Positions 26,372 to 35,101 of a stretch of 39,597 nt of DNA are shown piece after piece. The notes beneath the pieces were generated by a model. It was not told the DNA's origin, made no database searches, and saw only the letters and a list, made by a program, of their open reading frames with translations. This DNA is from Desulfobacterales bacterium (GTDB lineage Bacteria; Desulfobacterota; DSM-4660; Desulfatiglandales; Desulfatiglandaceae). Each line of letters begins with the position of its first letter. The stretch's first letter is position 1. The translations under genes were made by a program, and so were the position numbers. The DNA is taken from assembly GCA_014382905.1 (NCBI GenBank), contig JACNIU010000166.1, forward strand, positions 1,877 through 41,473, in the 5' to 3' direction.

Positions 26372-28852
26372 ATGCCCAAGAAAAGCGCTTATCCGGAAAT
26401 AGCTGTTGAGAATCTCAGGTGGAGGCTTGACCCGGCAACGTTGCCTTTTGAAACCACCGACGATCTGAAACCCTTGAAGGAGATCATTGGACAGAAGAGA
26501 GCGGTTGAGGCCTTCAAATTCGGGATGGGGATCGACCGGCAGGGATACAACGTCTTTGTCACCGGGAGGGCAGGAAGCGGCAGGATGTCCACGGTCAAAA
26601 AACTGCTTGAAGGGATATCAAAGAAGGACAAGGTTCCGGACGACCTCTGCTACGTGAACAATTTCAAGAACCCTGAAGCCCCCATCCTGCTCCGCCTCAA
26701 AGAAGGACGCGGCAGTTCCTTCAAGAAAGATATCAATGCTTTTGTGGAGACACTGAAAAAACAGATCCCTCAGCTTTTCGAGAGCCAGGAATACATTAAC
26801 ATGAAAAAGGAAATCCTGGAGACGTATGAATCAAAGGGGAAAGGATTTTTCAAGAGTCTGGACGAAAGGGTAAAGGCTGAAGGCTTTGCCCTTGTCGATG
26901 TCCAGATCGGGCAGATCAAGAGACCGGAAGTCATGCCCCTGGTTGACGATAAGCCGACCCACATCGATCAGGTGGAGGCGATGGTTGAAAAGGGGAGATT
27001 CCCCAAAGACGAATTTGGGGCGATGAAGGAGAAGTACAACAATCTGCGGGCCCAGATTGAGCAGATCTTCCTTGAACTCAGGGATCTTCAGAAAGAGATC
27101 CAGGAAAAGGTAGAGGAGATGGACCGGCTCATGTTCATGAAAAATGCGTCTGCCCTGGCAGCCCCTCTTGTTAAGAAGTACGACATACAGGCAATCAAAA
27201 AATACCTGGAAGACATGCAGGAAGACATGGCCGATAACCTTCAGATTTTCATGCCCCAATCACAACCTCAGATACCGGGCCTTCCTGTCATGATGCCTGA
27301 AGGGGATCGCTTTCAGCCCTACAAAGTCAATCTCCTGGTGGATAACAGCGAACAGAAAGGGCCGCCGGTCATCATAGAAAGCTACCCTACCTATCGAAAT
27401 ATCTTCGGGACCATTGAGAAGATCGTTGACAGGTCCGGGGTGTGGCGCACCGATTTCACCAAGATCAAGGCAGGCTCCTTCATCAAGGCATTGGGCGGCT
27501 ATCTGGTGATCAACCTCTTGGACGCCGTGTTGGAGCCCGGCGTGTGGCAGGCGCTCAAAAGGGCCTTAAAAAGCGAACAACTTGAAATCCAGACTTACGA
27601 TCCCTTTTATCTGTTCACTACGAGCGGCCTGAAACCGGAACCGATCGATATAGACGTCAAGGTTGTGGTTATTTCCGATCCCTATCTGTATCACCTCCTC
27701 CTGAGCTTTGACGAAGATGTCAAAAAGATATTCAAGGTAAGGGCCGACTTTGACACCTCCATGGACAAAAACGAAGAATCTATCCAGCATATTGCGAGCT
27801 TCATCAAGATGAAAACAGAGGAAGAGGGACTGAGGCCTTTTGACAGGACCGGTGTAGCCGCTCTGGTGGAACAGGCAGTGCGAATGACCGGACGGCAGGA
27901 GAAGGTCTCCACCAGTTTTCCGGAAATAACCGATCTCATCAGGGAGGCGGATTTCTTTGCAGGCCAGGAGAACCAAATGACTGTGAAAGAGAGCCATGTG
28001 GAAAAGGCCCTTTCAGCAAGGATCTTCCGGTCCAGCATGATGGAAGAGCATATCCAAGACATGATCGATCGAGGAACCCTTATGATCGATATTGACGGCG
28101 AGGTGGCCGGGCAGGTAAATGGCCTTGCTGTTTATTCCCTGGGTGACTACATGTTCGGGAAGCCTTCCCGAATCACCGCTTCTACTTCCATGGGCCGCGC
28201 AGGAATCATCAACATTGAGCGGGAAGCAGATATGTCGGGAAATACGCACAACAAAGGGGTGCTCATCCTGAGTGGATATTTACGTAAGAAATATGCCCAG
28301 GACAAGCCCCTGAGCATCAGCGCCAGCATCGCCTTCGAACAGTCCTACGGCGGCGTGGACGGGGACAGCGCGTCTTCCACTGAGATCTATGCCCTCCTCT
28401 CAAGCTTAAGCGGAACCCCTATCAGGCAGTATATCGCAGTGACCGGTTCAGTCAACCAGAAGGGAGAAGTCCAGGCCATCGGGGGCGTCAATGAAAAGGT
28501 TGAAGGATTTTTTGATTGCTGTCAAAAAATGGGGGCCACAAATTACCAGGGCGTCATGATCCCCCAGAGCAATGTCAAAGACCTGATGCTCCGAAAAGAC
28601 GTGGTGGAGGCCGTGGAGAAAGGTCGATTTCACATCTATCCGGTGAAGACAATCGATGAAGGAATCGAAATCCTGACCGGGAAAAAAGCCGGGGCAAGGG
28701 ATGCCAAAGACTCCTATCCGAAAGGGAGCATCAACTACCTGGTCGACCAGAAGTTAAAGGAATTGGCCGAGGGGCTCAAAAATTTCGGTAATGACCAGAA
28801 AGAAGAGGAAAAAGAGAAAGGGACCAGGGCCAAGAAAAAGAAGAGTAAATGA
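26372..28852 (+). CDS. Lon-like ATP-dependent protease (AAA plus C-terminal Lon proteolytic domain)
   Basis: 826 aa; GYNVFVTGRAGSGRMST; Lon Ser site region ASIAFEQSYGGVDGDSASSTEIYALLSSLSG; TGSVNQKGEVQAIGGVNEKVEGFF. Confidence 0.93.
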   Translation: MPKKSAYPEIAVENLRWRLDPATLPFETTDDLKPLKEIIGQKRAVEAFKFGMGIDRQGYNVFVTGRAGSGRMSTVKKLLEGISKKDKVPDDLCYVNNFKNPEAPILLRLKEGRGSSFKKDINAFVETLKKQIPQLFESQEYINMKKEILETYESKGKGFFKSLDERVKAEGFALVDVQIGQIKRPEVMPLVDDKPTHIDQVEAMVEKGRFPKDEFGAMKEKYNNLRAQIEQIFLELRDLQKEIQEKVEEMDRLMFMKNASALAAPLVKKYDIQAIKKYLEDMQEDMADNLQIFMPQSQPQIPGLPVMMPEGDRFQPYKVNLLVDNSEQKGPPVIIESYPTYRNIFGTIEKIVDRSGVWRTDFTKIKAGSFIKALGGYLVINLLDAVLEPGVWQALKRALKSEQLEIQTYDPFYLFTTSGLKPEPIDIDVKVVVISDPYLYHLLLSFDEDVKKIFKVRADFDTSMDKNEESIQHIASFIKMKTEEEGLRPFDRTGVAALVEQAVRMTGRQEKVSTSFPEITDLIREADFFAGQENQMTVKESHVEKALSARIFRSSMMEEHIQDMIDRGTLMIDIDGEVAGQVNGLAVYSLGDYMFGKPSRITASTSMGRAGIINIEREADMSGNTHNKGVLILSGYLRKKYAQDKPLSISASIAFEQSYGGVDGDSASSTEIYALLSSLSGTPIRQYIAVTGSVNQKGEVQAIGGVNEKVEGFFDCCQKMGATNYQGVMIPQSNVKDLMLRKDVVEAVEKGRFHIYPVKTIDEGIEILTGKKAGARDAKDSYPKGSINYLVDQKLKELAEGLKNFGNDQKEEEKEKGTRAKKKKSK

Positions 28853-29370
28853 CTTCAAGAAAGATATCCCTTTCAAGTCCCATTGAAGAAAAGATTGCCT
28901 GGGCCCGGTACTATTACGAAGCCTTTGGAGAAGCCCTCCTCGAACAAGAAAGAATCGGTAACCTCCTGGAGAGCCTGAAGGGCGACATCCTTGCTTCGCG
29001 CAGGGAGATGGCCCTGACAGGGATTGTGGACATATGCAGACACTGTGACCGGGAGGAGGGTGGTTCCTGCTGCGGGGCCGGGATAGAAAACAGATACGAC
29101 GGGTGGCTCCTTCTCATCAATCTCTTCCTCGGCGTCGATCTTCCAAAAAAGAGGTGGCAGGATACCGGCTGTTTCCTCTCAGGTGAAAACGGTTGCCTCC
29201 TGATGGCCCGCCATGTGATCTGCATCAATTATACCTGTAAGAAAGTGACTGATCGAATTGCCCCCTGCGCAATAAGAGAACTCCGAGAAAACGAGGGCAA
29301 AGAAATAAACACCCTGTTCATGCTCCATGAAAGCATAAAAAAAGCTCTGAGGCAATGGACCAACGACTGA
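28849..29370 (+). CDS. Uncharacterised Cys-rich protein
   Basis: 173-aa ORF overlapping the lon-like stop; CRHCDREEGGSCCG, plus further Cys at GCF, GC and INYTC. Confidence 0.65.
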   Translation: MTSRKISLSSPIEEKIAWARYYYEAFGEALLEQERIGNLLESLKGDILASRREMALTGIVDICRHCDREEGGSCCGAGIENRYDGWLLLINLFLGVDLPKKRWQDTGCFLSGENGCLLMARHVICINYTCKKVTDRIAPCAIRELRENEGKEINTLFMLHESIKKALRQWTND

Positions 29371-29966
29371 GGAAAAGCCTCTCTAAGGTTGCCGAATTCT
29401 ATGACCGGAGAAAGGTGGGTGATGCTGGCCCTCTGGGCTTCAGGAGATCTACCGATCTGAAGACGCTTTTTGCCTGCACAGATCGATTGATTCATGAAAA
29501 GATTATAGACCCGGGAGAAACCGCTTTTCTGGACTTGGGATGCGCTGACGGAAGGGTGAATCTCTTTTTCAGTTATCTTGTCAAGCTCTCGGTCGGTATA
29601 GAACTCGACGAATGGACCCTCGACGAATATGGCCCCTTGCGAACCGAATTGGAAGGCGCCCTCAAAAATGAGGGGTTCTTGTCTCCCCCTGAAAACATTT
29701 TTCTCTTCCTCGGAGATTCAACTGATGAGAGCCTCCATGACGCGATCATGCGCAAGACAGACATAGGCCTTGATGCGTTTGATCTCTTTTACACCTATCT
29801 TGTGATGCATGAAGAATTTGCGGAAATGCTGGCAGAAAAAGCCAAACCGGGCTCCATATTTATGATCTACGGCCTCCAGAAAATCCTGCCCCGGTATCCC
29901 GGGTTTCGGCTGTTGCAACACCTGAGTCCTATGGAAGGGATATTGGCGCTTTATCAGAAGGTATGA
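29355..29966 (+). CDS. Class I SAM-dependent methyltransferase-like protein
   Basis: FLDLGCADGRVNLFFSYLVKLSVGIELDEW. Confidence 0.65.
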   Translation: MDQRLRKSLSKVAEFYDRRKVGDAGPLGFRRSTDLKTLFACTDRLIHEKIIDPGETAFLDLGCADGRVNLFFSYLVKLSVGIELDEWTLDEYGPLRTELEGALKNEGFLSPPENIFLFLGDSTDESLHDAIMRKTDIGLDAFDLFYTYLVMHEEFAEMLAEKAKPGSIFMIYGLQKILPRYPGFRLLQHLSPMEGILALYQKV

Positions 29967-30016
29967 TTTGCTCGGAATGATCGCCGGATTCCCTTCTCAA
30001 TGCCGCTGCCCCCTTT

Positions 30017-30688
30017 TCATTCTTCTCCGCACACTCTTCCTTTCAGATGGAAGAAAAACTTCAGCCCTTTCCGGACCTTGTCGGAAAAAATCTTTGGTGA
30101 AAGGTAGGCGCCTGCCACACGCTTGTTGATTTCCCCAAGGGTTGGGTAGGGATGAACCGCGGAAGCCAGGGTGGAGAGCTTCACCTTTCCATTCAGGACG
30201 GCGACCCACTCGCTCCCCAGATCCCTTACCTCGAGAACCGAAGCATTCAAGTGAAAAGTGACCCCCTCAGCGGCCAGAACCTGCATGATCTGATCGGCCA
30301 TGTCCTTATCTTCTTTGCTAAGGATCTGTCCGCTCCGCTGTATGACTGAAACCTTAGTCCCAAGACTGCAAAATCTTTCTTCCGAATCATGTTTCTGAAT
30401 GGTTGCGATCACCGACTGGATTCTCTCTCTCACTTTCGTGAAATCAACTGGCGGAATTTCTACTATGGGAAGTCCGAAGGCCCGGGAGTTTTTCATGGTG
30501 TGATAGGCCTGGGCGGTTCGGATTAGGGTCTTGCTGGGCACGCATCCGAAGTGAAGACAGTCCCCACCCAAATCCTTCTCTTTTTCAACAAGAAGGGTTT
30601 TAGCGCCCAACTGGGCCGCACCGGATGCCACTGTCAGGCCTGCCGCCCCTCCGCCGATAATTCCTATGTCATAGTCATACGTTGCCAT
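30017..30688 (-). CDS. Internally deleted FAD-dependent pyridine-nucleotide disulfide oxidoreductase (MerA/Lpd family remnant or miniaturised form)
   Basis: DIGIIGGGAAGLTVASGAAQLGAKTLLVEKEKDLGGDCLHFGCVPSKTL N-terminus, then a partial NAD-domain fragment, then the C-terminal tail HPYPTLGEINKRVAGAYLSPKIF in 223 aa. Confidence 0.85.
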   Translation of the reverse strand: MATYDYDIGIIGGGAAGLTVASGAAQLGAKTLLVEKEKDLGGDCLHFGCVPSKTLIRTAQAYHTMKNSRAFGLPIVEIPPVDFTKVRERIQSVIATIQKHDSEERFCSLGTKVSVIQRSGQILSKEDKDMADQIMQVLAAEGVTFHLNASVLEVRDLGSEWVAVLNGKVKLSTLASAVHPYPTLGEINKRVAGAYLSPKIFSDKVRKGLKFFFHLKGRVCGEE

Positions 30689-30758
30689 AACGCTTCCCCC
30701 ATTTTTGAGGTACGCCCATTTACAAGAGAACCGTCATTCCGGCCTTGACCGGGAAGGC

Positions 30759-31256
30759 CTATTTCTGTGCCCGGCTTTTGTAGAATCTGACGAGGCCCAG
30801 GACATCCTGCGGAACGAAACGGCCTATCGGGCCTGAGCTGTAGGCTGCAACCTCTATGGTTTTGTTCGGACGGATCAGAAAGCACGTAGGTTGAATAAAT
30901 TTTCTATCCTTTTCATAGAACGCACCTGTCTTCACGCAGGTGGTTTCCATATCCATACCATAGGCAACGGGGTAGGAGATTTCCAGTTTTTGCACAAGCC
31001 CTTCTGTTTTGTTCAGGGGGTCCACGGAACCGGCAACGATTTTCATTCCTTCGCCCTCAAAATCCTTTAGGGCCGACTGAAAGCCAGCTAACTGCTGACT
31101 GCAAAATGGTCACCAGTATCCACGATAAAGCAGAAAAACGCCGTATCCGTCACCGAGCCCTTCAGGAATTCTCAGAAGTTCTCCGGAAATGAGGCGCAAT
31201 TCCATCTGGGGAAAAAAATCATTGGTGTCCAAAAATTTAGAATCGAATCTGGCCAT
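30759..31256 (-). CDS. Predicted selenocysteine-containing peroxiredoxin-like (AhpC/TSA) protein; UGA at 31110-31112 read as Sec49
   Basis: MARFDSKFLDTNDFFPQMELRLISGELLRIPEGLGDGYGVFLLYRGYW-U-PFCSQQLAGFQSALKDFEGEGMKIVAGSVDPL...; same frame as track ORF 30759-31046; RBS AAGGAGGA before ATG 31256. Confidence 0.87.
31082..31100 (-). promoter_or_regulatory. Candidate bacterial SECIS hairpin
   Basis: AGTCAGC-AGTTA-GCTGGCT, 7-bp stem with one G-U; apical loop begins 17 nt after the UGA with G in loop position 2. Confidence 0.65.
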
Positions 31257-31286
31257 GGTGTCCTCCTTAATGAATTATTTTGATAT

Positions 31287-31315
31287 ACAATATTTTTCAC
31301 TATTATAAATGTCAA
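31287..31315 (-). promoter_or_regulatory. Candidate sigma-70-like promoter of the predicted selenoprotein gene
   Basis: TTGACA (31310-31315), 17-nt spacer, TATTGT (31287-31292), upstream of AAGGAGGA RBS. Confidence 0.5.
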
Positions 31316-31415
31316 GTGCCGATCGCCTTGGAGCTGTCCAAACGGCTTGGCATTTCATAACCTATGGCCAGCCAATCGGCAAAACGGGGCGAAAACATCG
31401 TGAAAGAAAAGCAAC

Positions 31416-33125
31416 TCAAGATGACGATTCGAGGAAGTATACGCCGTAAGGTTCAATGCTTCCCTCAAACAGCATCTTTCTGATAAGATCGGTCTTCCCC
31501 TGGTATTGGGGGAGTTTTATCATATCGTCACTCACGTTTACCACAGCCACCATGCTTCTCCCTTCGGTCCGTCTCTCCATGATAAACAGCCGTTTGTCTG
31601 ACTGAATTACATCTCTCTTCACGGAATGGTGAAATGCAGGAATCTCTTTTCGCACCATCAGAAGGTGAAGGAATTGCCCCAGCACCCGATATCTCAACGA
31701 CTCCGGGTTCGCGAGATCGTGAAAGAGTTCCTCGGCTGGAAGTTTTTCACGATTGATCGTGCGATTCATCCCGGTCTCTTTCACGCCTTCCAGGTAATTT
31801 CTGGATCCCAGGAGGGAATGGATATAGATACCGGGGACCCCCTTGTCCGCAAGCATAATCGAATTGGCGGCCATAAAACGCCTGACATCGATTTCCGGAT
31901 CCGGGTGTGAAGGATCGTTGATTGCATCATAGTAACTGATGTTCAGTTCATAGGGAACTTTTCCGTCCCGGGTTGTCTTGCAGGATATCAGTCCTCCGTG
32001 CCCAGCAGTGGTTTTGAGCAACGCCTTGAAACGGGAGGGAGGGAGAATCACTTTTGCACCCAACAGCCCGATGCCATCATGGGAGGCAAGAAAGTTCAGA
32101 AAGGGGAGGTCCTGCCGGATCCGAGCTGTTTCTTCCTGCAGGAACGACGTATCCTTGTGAACGAAACTATCAATCACAAGCGGCGGCAGTGAAAAATGAT
32201 ACGCCATGGTCGCCTCGTGTCTTGCCTCTATATAGGAAAGATTATCCTTATAGGGAAAATTGACCTCGGTCACAACAATCGCGTAAGGGGCAATATATTC
32301 GGTTACGGTCCTTAACAGTTTAACCATCTCGTGTGTCTGGGGCAGGTTTACACAACCGGTTCCCGGCTCCTTCCATACATATCCGACCGCATCTAAACGG
32401 ATGAACTCAATCCCCCGGGACAGGTAAAACAGAAAGACTTCGAGGATCTCCAGAGTAACTTTCGGATTGTGAAAGTTGAGATCTATCTGGTCCTCACTGA
32501 ACGTTGTCCAAACAAACTTCTTCCCCATCGCAGTGTCAAACTCGGTCAATAAGGGGTGTACGCGAGGTCGAAATACCTTAGATGTGTCAACCGGTTCGTC
32601 ATGGCTGAAGAAATAGTCGCAATATCGTTCATCGCCGGCGAGAAACCCCTGAAACCAGTCTGACCGGCTCGAAACGTGGTTCATGACAAGATCGGCCATT
32701 AAACGGTAGTCGTTTCCAATATTCTGAATATCATCCCAGTTGCCGAATTCAGGGTCAACCTTCCTGTAGTCAATGACGGAAAAACCGCCATCTGAACTGC
32801 TCGGAAAAAAAGGGAGTATATGCACACAGGTAACGGCAGATGTTACGTAGTTTCTCAAAAACCTGAGAAGGGTGCGAAGCGGCTTTTCCCCTTCTTCACG
32901 GATAGAGTCCGCATAGGTAATCAAGATCGCATCGTCTTCGTTGAGCACAATTTTATCATCATATTTTTTTCTCTTATCAAGAATTGTCCCATTGTTTTCA
33001 TACCTCTCGATAATCCTTTCTATGTCTTTGAAAGTTTTATCTACATCCTCTTCTGGATAGAGCATTCCCAGAATTTCTCTCATACGATTCGAGAACTCGC
33101 TAAAATTCATCCAAAGAACCTCCAT
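31416..33125 (-). CDS. GH13 sucrose phosphorylase-like enzyme (GH13_18-type sugar phosphorylase)
   Basis: HILPFFPSSSDGGFSVIDYRKVDPEFGNWDDI; LMADLVMNHVSSRSDWFQ; IEFIRLDAVGYVWKEPGT; LNFLASHDGIGLLG. Confidence 0.9.
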   Translation of the reverse strand: MEVLWMNFSEFSNRMREILGMLYPEEDVDKTFKDIERIIERYENNGTILDKRKKYDDKIVLNEDDAILITYADSIREEGEKPLRTLLRFLRNYVTSAVTCVHILPFFPSSSDGGFSVIDYRKVDPEFGNWDDIQNIGNDYRLMADLVMNHVSSRSDWFQGFLAGDERYCDYFFSHDEPVDTSKVFRPRVHPLLTEFDTAMGKKFVWTTFSEDQIDLNFHNPKVTLEILEVFLFYLSRGIEFIRLDAVGYVWKEPGTGCVNLPQTHEMVKLLRTVTEYIAPYAIVVTEVNFPYKDNLSYIEARHEATMAYHFSLPPLVIDSFVHKDTSFLQEETARIRQDLPFLNFLASHDGIGLLGAKVILPPSRFKALLKTTAGHGGLISCKTTRDGKVPYELNISYYDAINDPSHPDPEIDVRRFMAANSIMLADKGVPGIYIHSLLGSRNYLEGVKETGMNRTINREKLPAEELFHDLANPESLRYRVLGQFLHLLMVRKEIPAFHHSVKRDVIQSDKRLFIMERRTEGRSMVAVVNVSDDMIKLPQYQGKTDLIRKMLFEGSIEPYGVYFLESSS

Positions 33126-33422
33126 GAAATGGCATTAAGAGTTCAAAGCTTCAGGGTTTCCCGCTGAAGCGGGATTCACGATTGTTTTTTCGTTTACGTC
33201 TGCTTGCGAGGGCTGGGACGTGCGAAGGTATAAAAAACAATGTGGAATAAGATAAACAAATCAGCGAGCTTAGACAAGATTTTTTTGGAAATGGCCCCCA
33301 CAGAATCAGTTTCACAGATGCGTTGCCTATAAAGACAGAATATGCTATAAAAAAATCATGCATCTATCGTAGCCGTTCATGTGCCCAATCTATCTATCTG
33401 ACCCATCTTTCGGAGGGACTTC

Positions 33423-35075
33423 ATGACTGTCTCCCAACTTGCCGGGAAACCGGCTCCCCGCTCACTCCTCGTGAATATCCCCAGGCTCATCACTGCCTAT
33501 TACACCCGGAGGCCGGATGTTTCTGACCCGGCGCAAAGGGTTGCTTTTGGCACATCCGGTCACAGGGGATCCGCTTTCAAAAACAGCTTCAATGAAGACC
33601 ATATCCTTGCCATTAGCCAGGCCATTTGCGATTACAGAAAGGCCAAGGGCTTCAGCGGGCCCCTTTACATGGGGATGGACACCCACGCCCTGTCGGAACC
33701 GGCCATGGCAAGCGCCCTGGAAGTTTTTGCCGCCAATGGGGTGACCGTGATGATCCAGAAAGGAGGCGGTTACACGCCCACACCAGTCATCTCTCACGCC
33801 ATCCTGACGTACAACCGGGGAAAGAAAAGCGGATTCGCAGACGGCGTGGTGATGACACCTTCCCACAATCCACCAACAGATGGCGGCTTCAAATACAATC
33901 CCCCCCATGGCGGCCCGGCAGACACGGATACCACCCGTGTCATCGAAGAGAGAGCCAACGAAATTTTACGCGGTGGCGCCCGGCATATACGCCGGATATC
34001 CTATGAGAAGGCGATTTCCTCGGGGACCACGCACGAATACGACTATGTCGCCCAGTATGTAGATGACCTGGCGAACGTCATCGACATGGATGCCATCGCC
34101 AAATCAGGGCTCAAGGCAGGCGTCGACCCGTTAGGCGGCGCGGGCATCAACTTCTGGAACCCCATCAGAGAACGGTACGGGCTTGACATAGAGGTGGTCA
34201 ACCGGCTTGTTGATCCCACTTTTGGATTCATGACCGTTGACAAGGACGGCCAGATCCGGATGGACTGCTCCTCACCGTACGCAATGGCAAACCTCATCGG
34301 ACTCAAAGACAAATTTGATATCGCCTTCGGCAATGACACCGACGTGGACCGTCATGGCATTGTGACCCGCGGGGCCGGACTGCTCACGCCCAACCACTAT
34401 CTTGCCGTGAGCGTCTGGTATCTTTTCCAGCACCGTCCCGGCTGGAATTCCGAGGCCGCCGTCGGGAAAACATTGGTATCAAGCTCCATGATCGACCGTG
34501 TGGCCTCGTCCCTGAAACGGAGGCTCTGCGAGGTCCCTGTGGGTTTCAAATGGTTCGTGGACGGTCTCATTGACGGTTCCTATGGGTTTGGGGGCGAAGA
34601 AAGCGCCGGGGCTTCTTTCCTGCGGAAAGACGGTGGTGTCTGGACAACGGACAAGGACGGTATCATCATGGACCTTCTTGCCATGGAGATCACCGCGAAG
34701 ACGGGCCGCTACCCCGATGAGCTCTACAGCGACCTGGAAGAGAAATTCGGAAAGGCGGTTTACGAACGTAACGACATACCTGCAACTCCCGCGCAGAGGG
34801 CCGCCCTCAAAAGGCTCTCGCCGGACATGGTGACGGAAAAAGAGCTGGGCGGAGAAAGGATTATGGCCAAACTCACCCACGCCCCGGGGAACGGGGCTCC
34901 CATCGGCGGTCTCAAAGTGGTTGCAAAAAACGCATGGTTTGCGGTGCGCCCCTCGGGAACCGAGGCCATTAATAAGATTTACGCGGAGAGCTTCAAAGGG
35001 GAAGAACACCTGAAAACCGTCATTGAGGAGGCGGTGGCGATTGTTCATAAGGCCTTTAAGTGTGCAGGGCTTTAG
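33423..35075 (+). CDS. pgm: Alpha-D-glucose phosphate-specific phosphoglucomutase
   Basis: [87 protein letters not shown]. Confidence 0.97.
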   Translation: MTVSQLAGKPAPRSLLVNIPRLITAYYTRRPDVSDPAQRVAFGTSGHRGSAFKNSFNEDHILAISQAICDYRKAKGFSGPLYMGMDTHALSEPAMASALEVFAANGVTVMIQKGGGYTPTPVISHAILTYNRGKKSGFADGVVMTPSHNPPTDGGFKYNPPHGGPADTDTTRVIEERANEILRGGARHIRRISYEKAISSGTTHEYDYVAQYVDDLANVIDMDAIAKSGLKAGVDPLGGAGINFWNPIRERYGLDIEVVNRLVDPTFGFMTVDKDGQIRMDCSSPYAMANLIGLKDKFDIAFGNDTDVDRHGIVTRGAGLLTPNHYLAVSVWYLFQHRPGWNSEAAVGKTLVSSSMIDRVASSLKRRLCEVPVGFKWFVDGLIDGSYGFGGEESAGASFLRKDGGVWTTDKDGIIMDLLAMEITAKTGRYPDELYSDLEEKFGKAVYERNDIPATPAQRAALKRLSPDMVTEKELGGERIMAKLTHAPGNGAPIGGLKVVAKNAWFAVRPSGTEAINKIYAESFKGEEHLKTVIEEAVAIVHKAFKCAGL

Positions 35076-35101
35076 CGAGTACAAGAAAAGGAGGTCACTC
35101 G

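Noticed and set aside
26372-28852. Unusual Walker A of the Lon-like protease (GRAGSGRMST, Arg in place of Lys)
   Set aside because: As I recall, G-R variants occur in this Lon-like subfamily, so not reported as novel without an alignment.
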